Under the pieces are notes generated by a model. That model had not been told where the DNA came from, did not search any database, and worked only from the letters and a program-made list of their open reading frames with translations. From NCBI GenBank assembly GCA_900766185.1, contig CAAFUL010000090.1, positions 26,004 to 90,003 of the forward strand: a DNA stretch of 64,000 nucleotides. Direction: 5' to 3'. Below, one piece after another: positions 15,122 to 23,748 of the stretch (its first letter is position 1; each line of letters starts with the position of its first letter). Made by a program: the position numbers and the translations under genes. The stretch comes from an uncultured Johnsonella sp. Lineage in GTDB: Bacteria; Bacillota; Clostridia; Lachnospirales; Lachnospiraceae.

Positions 15122-16426
15122 GTGAAAATTTCTGGATTTGAAAATATTATTGCTATAGAAGAGTTTGAATATATCACTAAGGTGAATGAACATGAAAGAT
15201 GCAACTTTGTTTGCTATGTGAAAGAAAAAGATATAGAAACATTAGTTGATCTTGTTGGTTCTGATTGTGAATATAAAAATGAACAATTTTATTTTCTTGG
15301 ACATGTAGTAGAGGTTATGGTGTCTAAAGACATAAGTGGAGTTCGTTTAGAGGTAAATACAATCGGAAATACTTATTTGTATGATATGGATAAGCATTAC
15401 AGAATATTTCAAAGTTCAGATAAAACCCTATCAGACATACTTTCCAAACTGGAAAGTATGTCTGAAGTTAAACACAAGGCTGAACAGGAAGAACCCATAC
15501 AAGAAATATTAATTCAAGAAAACTTATCAGATTGGGAGTTTGCTGTTTATTTAGCAAAAACTTGTGGTGAATATATATTCCCGAGTGATAAGACCTTTGT
15601 TGGAAGTCATAATTCTAATGAGTTTACCTTAGAAGAAAAAGACCTAATAGATTATAAGTATATAAGTAACATTAACGGTATAGAATTAGTTTGTAGAATA
15701 AATAAAAATATTAATCTTGGCGATATAGTTATTTATTCCGGAAAAAAATTATTTGTTAGCCAAAAAAAGTATATTTTAGAACAAGAACAGTATTACTATG
15801 AATATTACTTATTAGAAATCAAGGAACATAGTAAATCCAAGATATGTAATCATGCCTTTCTTGAAGCTATTGTGAAAGATAACAATGATCCGGATAGAAG
15901 AGGTAGGATAAAGGTTTCTTTTGAAAATGAAAGTATTGAAGATTGTATGCAAGAAGATGCGGTCTGGCTCGAAAGAGAATGTTTTTATTCCAGCGAGGGA
16001 TTTGGTGCGGTTTTTATACCTGCTATTCAAGATAAAGTAATTGTAAAAGTATCAGATGGAAAAGGTGTTGTACTTGGTAGTCTAAGAACAGAACCTTATG
16101 ATGAAGTTTTTCAAAATCAAGATTCTAAGTACATATTGATAGATAAAGATATTTTTATGGAATATACAAATGGTTCTTTTAATATAGTCAATAAAGATAT
16201 TAAACTAAGTTTATTAGATAAAAAAATCACCTTAAATATTGGTGATGATACCGGTTTAGTTATAGATTCAGACTCAATGAACATACAAATTAGTAAATCA
16301 GTATTGGAATTTTCGAATGACTGGAAAGTATCAACAAGTAACTACTTTGTAGAAGCTAAAAGAGATACTTCTATTTTAGCTAATAATATTAATATTAAGG
16401 GCAAAAGTGGGGTTAATATAAACTAA
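15122..16426 (+). CDS. VgrG/gpV-like spike protein
   Basis: 434 residues. The GTG at 15122 is preferred because AGGTGAT at 15112-15118 fits the anti-Shine-Dalgarno; a TTG at 15104 inside the previous gene is possible. Residues 1-240 resemble the gp27-like hub. An OB-fold of the gp5/VgrG type follows at about 250-325, with the tell-tale VKDNNDPDRRGRIKVSFENE, then WLERECFYSSEGFGAVFIPAIQDKVIV and GVVLGSLR. The final ~110 residues carry short repeated strands (FMEYTNGSFNIVNKDIKLSLLDKKITLNI) like a beta-prism needle. It is shorter than typical VgrG proteins. This is the firmest structural component of the operon. The PAAR-like effector would sit on its tip. Confidence 0.82.
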   Translation: MKISGFENIIAIEEFEYITKVNEHERCNFVCYVKEKDIETLVDLVGSDCEYKNEQFYFLGHVVEVMVSKDISGVRLEVNTIGNTYLYDMDKHYRIFQSSDKTLSDILSKLESMSEVKHKAEQEEPIQEILIQENLSDWEFAVYLAKTCGEYIFPSDKTFVGSHNSNEFTLEEKDLIDYKYISNINGIELVCRINKNINLGDIVIYSGKKLFVSQKKYILEQEQYYYEYYLLEIKEHSKSKICNHAFLEAIVKDNNDPDRRGRIKVSFENESIEDCMQEDAVWLERECFYSSEGFGAVFIPAIQDKVIVKVSDGKGVVLGSLRTEPYDEVFQNQDSKYILIDKDIFMEYTNGSFNIVNKDIKLSLLDKKITLNIGDDTGLVIDSDSMNIQISKSVLEFSNDWKVSTSNYFVEAKRDTSILANNINIKGKSGVNIN

Positions 16427-17640
16427 TGTATAATATAGATAAGGAAAAGATTAAAACAATAATTGAAAACTCTGTTTTCTCATCAGATGAAGAGAAAAAT
16501 AAACAGTTGCGCAATTTATTTCTATCTTTTTTCTCTGAATTATGTAATTATTCACAATCTGTAAATGAGAATATATTAAGTCAAAGTATTCTTAAAAATT
16601 ATGATGCAATTTTACCGGAAATTTGCGTGGCTCTTATAGATAAAGATATCGTAGAAAGGCAAAGCAATACTCTAGGTTTAGTTGCCATAGTTGATGAAAA
16701 TGATAAAATTTTTATTGATGATGAGTATGAAAATATAAAGAAACTAATCGGAGATGCAGAACATAAAAAAAAGTACGAAGGTCAGTATATAAAGCAAGGT
16801 CAATGTCATAAGTTTCAATATTATTTGAAGTTTGATAGAAGTTTTATTGAGAAACAGGAACTGCTATATGAGTATGCATTATATTACAATTTAGGTAATC
16901 CAATATTATATTCTCCATACAGTCATAAATCAGTGACTTTAATTTATGATAAAGAAGTTTCTGAAAGTCATTGTGAATTAGATTTTAAATTCAATGAAAA
17001 TGGAATTAATGTCATTAATGGAATTAAAAATAATTTATTTTGGAATATTGACATACATAATGAGAATAGAACATATGATGCTAAAGTACCTTATGGAAAT
17101 GAGGTCAGGTATATTTTTCAATTTAACAAAAGCAAAAAAGGCAACTATGTACTGCCCTTACCGTTAAATAATCAGACTAAGGTTTTTAATATTGAAATCA
17201 TGGAGACTATGATAGAAATTACTACAGATCACGACATGGATGAATTTGCAGTTTTAGAGCCATTGAAATGGGATGAAACCTCACCATTGATTAAAACTCT
17301 AAAATCTAATGAGAAGTTTTTTAATAATAGAAGATCCTATAATGAAATAATCAATAAAAGAATTATATCAGAAGCAGATATAGAGCATGCAATAGCAACA
17401 TTTAGGAACAACAATGGAATTAAATGTTGTATATCTGAATGTAGTGGGCAAATAGTAAATAGGTATACAAAGAAGTATAGGGCAGATAGAAAATCCAGAA
17501 AATTTTTTAATACTATCAGCCGTGAGTATGTATTATTTAAAGCTGAAGAAAAAAAACGCTTTCTAACAGATTATGTGAATTATGTTATTGAATATTTAGA
17601 ATTCTATTATCCGGAAATAGAGTGGGTAGGTGAAGTGTAA
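16426..17640 (+). CDS. Candidate baseplate protein (TssF/gpJ-like)
   Basis: 404 residues, cytosolic. Its ATG overlaps the spike stop codon by one base (TAATG). Early on it has LRNLFLSFFSELCNYSQ and a segment ILPEICVALI, and near residue 315 RIISEADIEHAIATFRNNNG, which recalls the 'I-T-x-x-D-I-E-x-x-x-x-x-F' element of gpJ/TssF wedge proteins, followed by the IKCCISECSGQIVNRYT strand pair. This is weak similarity supported by gene order (spike then baseplate). The C-terminal FLTDYVNYVIEYLEFYYPEIEW helix is notable. Alternative: an accessory or adaptor protein. Confidence 0.4.
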   Translation: MYNIDKEKIKTIIENSVFSSDEEKNKQLRNLFLSFFSELCNYSQSVNENILSQSILKNYDAILPEICVALIDKDIVERQSNTLGLVAIVDENDKIFIDDEYENIKKLIGDAEHKKKYEGQYIKQGQCHKFQYYLKFDRSFIEKQELLYEYALYYNLGNPILYSPYSHKSVTLIYDKEVSESHCELDFKFNENGINVINGIKNNLFWNIDIHNENRTYDAKVPYGNEVRYIFQFNKSKKGNYVLPLPLNNQTKVFNIEIMETMIEITTDHDMDEFAVLEPLKWDETSPLIKTLKSNEKFFNNRRSYNEIINKRIISEADIEHAIATFRNNNGIKCCISECSGQIVNRYTKKYRADRKSRKFFNTISREYVLFKAEEKKRFLTDYVNYVIEYLEFYYPEIEWVGEV

Positions 17641-18311
17641 TGTCATACATTTGGGAAAAGTATTTATCAGATAATTGTTATAAAGTAGCTAAAAAGATGT
17701 GTCCTTACATGGAAGTTTTTAATAATCAAGGTAAAGATATTGAAGTGAATCCATTGCTTAGGTTTTCTACTTTATTTGAACTGATAGGTTCAAAAGATAT
17801 CTTAGAGTATATTTACGAAGATGACAAAACTGAATCTGAGAATAAAGAAAATAAAGCGAAACTAGAGAATGTAGTATTTCATTTTTTGGCTCAATTGGAC
17901 AAAAATAAAGGTCTTTCTTATAGGCAAACTCTAATTGAAAAAATAAGAAATGAAATATCAGATGGACTTTATGGGGAATTTGTGCAAAAAAGCTGGGGTA
18001 ATTTATCTTCAAAAGAACAAGAGACTATTCTGTATGGGCTATCTCAAAGGAGACTTTTAGATAATGAAAATTTCTTTATGGATACTATAAATAAGATTTT
18101 TCCAGCCTCTTCGCTATTTTATGAAAGAAACACCAATCTTTATTACCTGTATATTTATGAAGAAAATACAGAGGATAATATTAAAAAATATGAGCTCATA
18201 AAGTACTTGTTCTGGAATAAGAATTACACGTTGCAAGCGGTATGGAAGTATTATTATGGAATAATTGGAGTTAGTGATACAATGAAAATTGATCAAATAC
18301 AGATTATATAA
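17640..18311 (+). CDS. Injection-system operon protein of unknown function
   Basis: 223 residues, mainly helical, no signal peptide. The ATG shares one base with the preceding stop (TAATG), so translation is coupled and the products are probably stoichiometric partners. The text NPLLRFSTLFELI near residue 37, the WGNLSSKEQETILYGLSQRRL segment near 120 and several Tyr-rich stretches at the end are visible but match no family I know. In T6SS-type clusters TssG follows TssF; a TssG-like partner is possible but not supported by motifs. Confidence 0.5.
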   Translation: MSYIWEKYLSDNCYKVAKKMCPYMEVFNNQGKDIEVNPLLRFSTLFELIGSKDILEYIYEDDKTESENKENKAKLENVVFHFLAQLDKNKGLSYRQTLIEKIRNEISDGLYGEFVQKSWGNLSSKEQETILYGLSQRRLLDNENFFMDTINKIFPASSLFYERNTNLYYLYIYEENTEDNIKKYELIKYLFWNKNYTLQAVWKYYYGIIGVSDTMKIDQIQII

Positions 18312-18328
18312 ATAGGTAAGGATAAAGT

Positions 18329-20968
18329 ATGAATTTTTTTAATTTGAATAAGAATGAACGGACTATATTTAAAAGTATGGAATCTGTTGAAGAATCGAAC
18401 ATAACTAAAAACAAGAAATCTACTAAGGATGATATTAAGGAAGGAGCAAATATGGATCAAAGTAATAAAGATAATATGGGTGATATTTTGGCTAAGATAG
18501 GATGGAAGAAAATGGTGTTAGAACTATTTTATTCAGAAAATAATAAAGTTGATGAATACTTTACAGATAATACTACAGTACAATATAAGTGGTATATGAA
18601 TGAAGTAGAAGAAATTGTAGTGCCTAAAAAAATTGACTTATATACCGGCTTGGATATAACAGTTAAAGATCAAATATATGTACAGATTAAAATGAAAAAT
18701 TTTTTTCCGGAGGTTTTACTTGTTAACGGTGATGATAGAGCAGTAGGCATATTTAGATTAAAAACCATGCTTATTGATGGTGATTATAAAAATGTATTAA
18801 TAGCAAGTAAAAACTGTATTAATTTTAATAATCATAACAGTACAAAATACTTTTTTATTTTTGCAGATGTGTCTAATAAACTATATAAGATACCGACTGA
18901 TATTTCGCTTAATGAAACAGAAATTACAAATATACATTTATGTATAGATTTTGGTACATCAAATACTACTGCCGGATGTTTTTTAAATGATACATATGTA
19001 AATAATATATCAAACATTGCTATTATTAATAAAAATGTTATTTTGAATTCGACAAATATAGTAAAATTTCCTGAGCATGATAAAGAAAAAGAGAGTAGTA
19101 GTATAGAAAGCTTGTTATATCACAATATTGTTCCTACGATTGTGTATGTTAATGATTGTTCAGATCCTAAAAATATTGATTATTCATTTGGTTATGAAGC
19201 TGCCGAAAAGATTAAGGATGATAAATACTGTCCTAAAGCCAGCTGTTTTATGGAAATTAAAAGATGGACATCAAGTGCCGATTTGACTGAAAATATACAA
19301 GATGTACATGGCAATAAGGCTACAGTTAGAAGAAGAGACATTATATCTAAGTATATAATGTTTATAATCAGAAATGCTGAGAATCAATTCAAATGTAAAT
19401 TTAAAAATATTCATATATCTGCACCTGTTAAATTAAAGGATAAGGTGTTGGGTTTATATTCGGATATTTTACAAGAACAAGGGTATTGTTTGGAAATAGA
19501 TAATGCTATTGATGAGGGCATTGCAGTGTTATATAGTATTATTCATAGTCAAATAATAGATAAGGAATATTGTGGTAATAAAGAGGAAAAAGCATTAATA
19601 ATTGATTGTGGAGGCGGAACTTCAGATTTGGCATCCTGTAGGTATAAGTTGGAAAAGGATGAAGATGGAATTATTAATTTGGATATTGTAACTGAGTATA
19701 TGAATGGTGATGTGAATTTTGGAGGCAATAACCTAACATATAGAATAATGCAATTTATGAAAATTGTATATTCTAAGATGTATAATGATGGTAAGAGACT
19801 CAGTATTGATGAAATTATATCTCAAGATGTAAATTCAATGTTTTCATTTATTGAAGGAGATGTTGAAAATGATACAGATGACAATATAAAGAAAAGGTAT
19901 GAAGAAGTATATAAGCCATTAGAAGAAAGTTATAAAATAGCTGAAAATATTATACCAACAAAATATGAAGAGTATGAGAATCAACCTAAGGATATTTATG
20001 ATAAAGTAAAAAATAATTTTTATTTCTTATGGAAACTTTCTGAGGAGATGAAAAAAGAATTCTATAGAAGTACATCAATTTCAAGATATTCTTTTGATAA
20101 GGATTCAGAGGGTAGTAAAGACATAGATCTTCATATAAACAGAATAGATAGTTGGAGATTATCTACTAAAGGCAATGATGGAGTATGGAGAGAAGAAAAA
20201 TATCCGGATATAGTATTTACTGCTAAAGAAATAGATAAACTATTGCGTGCAGATATATATTATTTGGTTAGAAGATTCTTAAATAGTTTATATGTTGATG
20301 AGTCTCTTAATACATATAGTCAAATAAGATTATCCGGTCAATCTTCAAAAATTAATATATTTATGGAATCATTAAAGGAATTCTTGCCGGGAAAGAAAAT
20401 AAAAAGCGGAAGGATTCATTCTAAAAATAATGATTCAGAGGAATTGAAACTGCTATGTTTAAAAGGGGCAATGATGTATATGCATGCTCTGGAGAAATCT
20501 AATATTGAAGTAAATCTAAAAAATGAAACTAAAAATATTCCTATTTCAGTGTACATTAAAAATGAAAATGATGAATACAAAGAAATGCTAAAGAAGGGGT
20601 ATGATTGGCAACAACTTGCAACGAGAAGGAGAATTACAGCATTTGGAAAAGAGATATATTTATATATTAAAAATTCAGATAAAGACACAGGAATTCCATA
20701 TAAATATGTGTATGAAGGTATAGAATACAAGAAAACAAATCTGGATGAATTGGAAAAAATATCAGAAGCCAGAATTACCCAAGAGGATACAGACAAATTA
20801 CCGGCTGATAAAAAATATATTTATGTCTTTTTGAATAAGAAAAAATGGGGCTTTGATATAATGCCTATTTATAGAGATGGCGAGGGAACATTATATCGTG
20901 GAGATAAAGAATTTTGTCCGTTTGAAATGGATATTTTACAAGAAACATTTTTTGATGGAAGAAAGTAG
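18329..20968 (+). CDS. Hsp70/actin-fold ATPase of the injection-system operon
   Basis: 879-residue protein. A ~200-residue N-terminal extension, rich in Lys/Asn/Asp at the start, precedes an actin/Hsp70 ATPase core: phosphate-1 motif DFGTSNTTAG near residue 207, phosphate-2 motif IDCGGGTSDLA near 426 and adenosine motif RLSGQSSKIN near 666. An insert of ~100 residues after the second motif is not typical of DnaK, and no canonical peptide-binding domain follows; instead a ~170-residue C-terminal domain ends MDILQETFFDGRK. It is 17 bp after the previous gene. It may act as an assembly or recycling ATPase, perhaps in place of ClpV, or as an adaptor for effector loading. That role is inference; the fold assignment is firm. 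Confidence 0.8.
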   Translation: MNFFNLNKNERTIFKSMESVEESNITKNKKSTKDDIKEGANMDQSNKDNMGDILAKIGWKKMVLELFYSENNKVDEYFTDNTTVQYKWYMNEVEEIVVPKKIDLYTGLDITVKDQIYVQIKMKNFFPEVLLVNGDDRAVGIFRLKTMLIDGDYKNVLIASKNCINFNNHNSTKYFFIFADVSNKLYKIPTDISLNETEITNIHLCIDFGTSNTTAGCFLNDTYVNNISNIAIINKNVILNSTNIVKFPEHDKEKESSSIESLLYHNIVPTIVYVNDCSDPKNIDYSFGYEAAEKIKDDKYCPKASCFMEIKRWTSSADLTENIQDVHGNKATVRRRDIISKYIMFIIRNAENQFKCKFKNIHISAPVKLKDKVLGLYSDILQEQGYCLEIDNAIDEGIAVLYSIIHSQIIDKEYCGNKEEKALIIDCGGGTSDLASCRYKLEKDEDGIINLDIVTEYMNGDVNFGGNNLTYRIMQFMKIVYSKMYNDGKRLSIDEIISQDVNSMFSFIEGDVENDTDDNIKKRYEEVYKPLEESYKIAENIIPTKYEEYENQPKDIYDKVKNNFYFLWKLSEEMKKEFYRSTSISRYSFDKDSEGSKDIDLHINRIDSWRLSTKGNDGVWREEKYPDIVFTAKEIDKLLRADIYYLVRRFLNSLYVDESLNTYSQIRLSGQSSKINIFMESLKEFLPGKKIKSGRIHSKNNDSEELKLLCLKGAMMYMHALEKSNIEVNLKNETKNIPISVYIKNENDEYKEMLKKGYDWQQLATRRRITAFGKEIYLYIKNSDKDTGIPYKYVYEGIEYKKTNLDELEKISEARITQEDTDKLPADKKYIYVFLNKKKWGFDIMPIYRDGEGTLYRGDKEFCPFEMDILQETFFDGRK

Positions 20969-21718
20969 GTGTTAGATTTGGGGTTTGTACCTGTTTTTGA
21001 GCATGGGCTGATATTAAAAAAACACATGTTAGAAGCACTTAGAGACTATCCGATACAATATGTAAATACTATTTTTTCAGAAATGGCAAATGGTGTTATA
21101 GTTGGCTTAGATGTTGAATTGACTGAAGACGAAAGTTTTGTTGTCGGAGCCGGTATAGTTAAGATTGGTGGTAAAGTTTTTATATTAGATAATTCTGAGA
21201 AGATTGATTTTTTTGAACAAAAAAATTATGTGTATTTAAATATCGTACAAGATAATCAAGTTGATGGAATCTATTATAAGTGTGAGATAGTACAAAAAAA
21301 TATTGAAGATAACTCCTTATTTGAGTTATTTAGATATGTAAAAAATGCAGAAGTAAAGAAGTATTCATCAGTTTATGATTTATTTTCTGATACTACAAAC
21401 CGTATAGACCAAAGAAAATTATTAAGTAGTAAAGTAGGTGGGAGTACTCTAATAAATGATTATTTTGTGCTTTATGGAAAAGAACTGCTTAAGAAGGAAA
21501 ATCTAGGTGTGAAAGATTGTATATTTGCATATCAATGTTTGAATAGGATTAACGATATTGAAATCGTGAAAGAATATTTTCACTTAGAAGAGGTTGATAA
21601 TGAAGCGGTTATAATGGCTATGAAGAATAAATTAGAAGAGATAATGCATAAAACAGATAATAATATAAGCAATGAACAAAAAATAAAACCTAAAACAACG
21701 CAAATTCATGTGTATTAG
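20969..21718 (+). CDS. Tail-fibre/baseplate-like protein ending the injection-system operon
   Basis: 249 residues starting at a GTG that immediately follows the previous stop codon. The N-terminus (FVPVFEHGLILKKHMLEALRDYP) leads into MANGVIVGLDVELTEDESFVVGAGIVKIGGKVFIL, the 'G-x-x-x-G-x-x-V...V-x-x-G-I-x-x-x-x-G-x' beta pattern seen at the base of phage and R-type tail fibres. The rest is helical with a Lys/Thr tail. It would attach at the baseplate or serve as receptor-binding element. The similarity is to a structural pattern and not to a named family. Last gene of the operon; a 13-bp-stem inverted repeat follows about 100 bases later. Confidence 0.5.
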   Translation: MLDLGFVPVFEHGLILKKHMLEALRDYPIQYVNTIFSEMANGVIVGLDVELTEDESFVVGAGIVKIGGKVFILDNSEKIDFFEQKNYVYLNIVQDNQVDGIYYKCEIVQKNIEDNSLFELFRYVKNAEVKKYSSVYDLFSDTTNRIDQRKLLSSKVGGSTLINDYFVLYGKELLKKENLGVKDCIFAYQCLNRINDIEIVKEYFHLEEVDNEAVIMAMKNKLEEIMHKTDNNISNEQKIKPKTTQIHVY

Positions 21719-21817
21719 AGTGTTGGTATGTACTTTTGTATATCAATTTGAGTGTATATGATTTTTTACTGGCATTAAATACCTTTTCTTCAATTAGCTA
21801 TCAATCAATATTCCACT

Positions 21818-21865
21818 ATACTACATAGGGGTTGGGGGTGTATGCTCTCAAACCCTATGCAGTAT
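21818..21865. terminator. Inverted repeat after the injection-system operon
   Basis: ATACTACATAGGG (21818-21830) pairs with CCCTATGCAGTAT (21853-21865) with one mismatch, loop 22 nt. There is no clear T-run, so it is a weak terminator or a repeat. The surrounding ~340 bases (21719-22015) contain nothing else I can identify. Confidence 0.4.
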
Positions 21866-22015
21866 TAAGAACCATAAAAATCCGCTCTTGTGTATAAAAA
21901 ATGGAAAATATAATCTACAATAATTTACTCTTTAGAGGATATAATATAGATATTGGTGTGCTTGAATAGTATATTCCATTTTGTTTATAAAGTTTTTAAA
22001 ATAGCTTATAGTTGG

Positions 22016-22055
22016 CTCCTTGCACCCAAAGCAATATAATTTTAGGTGCAAGGAG
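22016..22055 (+). promoter_or_regulatory. Hairpin sequestering the RBS of the antitoxin gene
   Basis: A perfect 11-bp inverted repeat, CTCCTTGCACC (22016-22026) and GGTGCAAGGAG (22045-22055), separated by 18 nt. The right arm contains the AAGGAG Shine-Dalgarno of the DUF6088 gene starting at 22065. As DNA it could be the operator of an autoregulating AbiEi-type antitoxin; as RNA it would hide the ribosome binding site. Confidence 0.6.
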
Positions 22056-22064
22056 GTATTTTAT

Positions 22065-22670
22065 ATGGATTCTATAACAAAACAAATAGAAAACATTGTG
22101 TCGAAAAATCAAGGAAAAATCTTTTCCATTAATGATTTCTATAATATTGGAACAAAGAATACAATTAAATCTATCTTATACAGATTAAATGAAGAAAATA
22201 AGATTAAAAGGCTTATGGATGGACTATATATAAAACCGAAATACAGCAATATTTTAAAAGAGTATTCCTATCCTGATGCAAGTGAGGTTGCCAAAAAGCT
22301 TGCAGATAAATTTTCGTGGACAATAGCTCCTACAGGAGATACTGCCTTAAACTATACAGGCTTATCTACTCAAGTCCCCAATGAGTATATTTATATTTCA
22401 GACGGGGCATATAGAGAGTATTTGTATAGGAATAAGAAAATTATTTTTAAACACACAACAAATAGAAATATAACATCTTACTCAAAAGAACTTGCTATTC
22501 TAATACAGGCAGTTAAAGCGTTAGGCAAAGATAACATCAGTGAAGAACATATTAAAAAGCTTGAGGTATTTGCAAAAAATATCAAAGAAGACCTGAAGGA
22601 GGATACTTTAAAACTTCCTTTTTGGATACAGGAAGTTTTAGTAAAGATACAGGAGATCAAACATGAGTAA
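22065..22670 (+). CDS. DUF6088/AbiEi-type antitoxin
   Basis: 201-residue protein beginning MDSITKQIENIVSKNQGKIF, with an N-terminal winged helix (INDFYNIGTKNTIKSILYRLNEENKIKRLMDGLYIKPKYS) and the family segments WTIAPTGDTALNYTGLST and HTTNRNITSYSKELAILIQAVKALG. This is the DUF6088/AbiEi antitoxin pattern of type IV abortive-infection systems: an autorepressor paired with a nucleotidyltransferase toxin. The ATG at 22065 is chosen for the AAGGAGG just upstream. The toxin that should follow is reduced to a 24-codon stump, so this antitoxin is orphaned. Confidence 0.82.
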   Translation: MDSITKQIENIVSKNQGKIFSINDFYNIGTKNTIKSILYRLNEENKIKRLMDGLYIKPKYSNILKEYSYPDASEVAKKLADKFSWTIAPTGDTALNYTGLSTQVPNEYIYISDGAYREYLYRNKKIIFKHTTNRNITSYSKELAILIQAVKALGKDNISEEHIKKLEVFAKNIKEDLKEDTLKLPFWIQEVLVKIQEIKHE

Positions 22671-22737
22671 ATTATTAGAAATATATCCTAATGTTTTTTA
22701 TTCGTGTTTCATTATACGAAATAAGATAATTATTTAA
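22663..22737 (+). pseudogene. Toxin remnant after the DUF6088 antitoxin
   Basis: An ATG overlapping the last codons of the antitoxin (ATGAG..TAA) opens a 24-codon frame, MSKLLEIYPNVFYSCFIIRN, then stops. The overlap geometry is that of AbiEi-AbiEii pairs, and the position suggests the 5' end of a lost nucleotidyltransferase toxin. The sequence after the stop up to 23020 shows no nucleotidyltransferase motif in any frame I examined. Confidence 0.45.
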
Positions 22738-23020
22738 TATATCTATAAACTTTGGAAGACTTACTCCTCTCCAATCTGTATTACAAAACATCTCATTCTT
22801 TGATCAATTAAAAATCCTGATGCATGTATTACAATACACAAGGGTAAAACTTAAAAGTATAAAATTTTCTACTTTTTTCGTCTATTTCAACATTTCATAC
22901 AATCTATACTTCGCTCGCATTTCCTACTCGACCATAATTCACTAAACTTGAAATAAAAAGGTGGAAATCCACTTAAATTTTTCATGAATTATTGATTAGC
23001 TTTTTAACCTATGACATAAA

Positions 23021-23067
23021 ACTCGAAAAATCAAGGCGTATTTCCGCCTTAATTTTTCGAGTTTTTA
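23021..23067. terminator. Strong bidirectional terminator-like hairpin
   Basis: ACTCGAAAAATCAAGGCG (23021-23038) pairs with CGCCTTAATTTTTCGAGT (23045-23062) with one mismatch in 18 bp, followed by a short T-run. It separates the rightward antitoxin remnant from the leftward gene that ends at 23137. A second, weaker hairpin with arms AAGGTGGA / TCCACTT lies near 22960-22976. The rest of 22738-23136 holds nothing identifiable. Confidence 0.6.
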
Positions 23068-23136
23068 TAGGATATAAAGGTCTACCTTCATACTATATTA
23101 AAAATACAGCATTCTGATATTTAATCAAGCAAGTTG

Positions 23137-23574
23137 TTATAATTTTTCAGCCACTATCCTCTGCTTGTGAATCTCCTTCAAATCATCAATTGCCATTTCC
23201 ACATCAAGAGTATGAAAACCGAGCCAACATTCATTCATGGTTTTTGCGTCAGCTATTTTGTATATATATTTGCTGTTTTCACCGCTGTAGTAATGCCAAT
23301 AACGGTAGATGTATCCTGTCCAGTACATAACTTCTCTGTCAAATTTCACGCCGGCTTTTTTTAATCCGCCGGCTTCATCATTGAGTTCTTCAAGTATATA
23401 TTCCTCGCCTGCCCATTGTAATCTGTCATAGATATCATCAAGTGCCAAAGCAGCCCTGCTGTTCATAAAAGTTTCTATAAAATACGGACAATCAAAGTTT
23501 TCTTTTAATGCAAGTTCAAACAGCCTGCCTTGTATATCGCAAAGCTGGCGCTTAAGAAGTGTAAAATTTTCCAT
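23137..23574 (-). CDS. Conserved protein of unknown function
   Basis: 145-residue cytosolic protein, MENFTLLKRQLCDIQGRLFE at the start, with FMNSRAALALDDIYDRLQWAGEEYIL and WTGYIYRYWHYYSGENSKYIYKIADAKTMNECWLGFHTLDVEMAIDDL. It looks like a well-conserved Trp/Tyr-rich helical protein that I recall as a recurring hypothetical in Firmicutes, sometimes next to toxin-antitoxin-like genes, but I cannot give a family. GGAGAAA lies upstream of the ATG. It is transcribed opposite to its neighbours. Confidence 0.7.
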   Translation of the reverse strand: MENFTLLKRQLCDIQGRLFELALKENFDCPYFIETFMNSRAALALDDIYDRLQWAGEEYILEELNDEAGGLKKAGVKFDREVMYWTGYIYRYWHYYSGENSKYIYKIADAKTMNECWLGFHTLDVEMAIDDLKEIHKQRIVAEKL

Positions 23575-23748
23575 GATTTCTCCTTAACTGAAAAGTAAAC
23601 ATAAGATCTAGTTTATTATAACAACAGATGTTAGATTTATAAAGTAAATAGTAGATGCATTTATTATGTATTTGTATTTACTTTACGCCAACCTTATATT
23701 AATATACATTTAAGGAGTACAAAGAATATCCTATATCAGGAGGTAGCA

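Noticed and set aside
10583..21718. Ordinary prophage remnant
   Set aside because: No integrase, terminase, portal, capsid, holin or lysin; toxin-immunity genes and an Hsp70-fold ATPase are integral to the operon.
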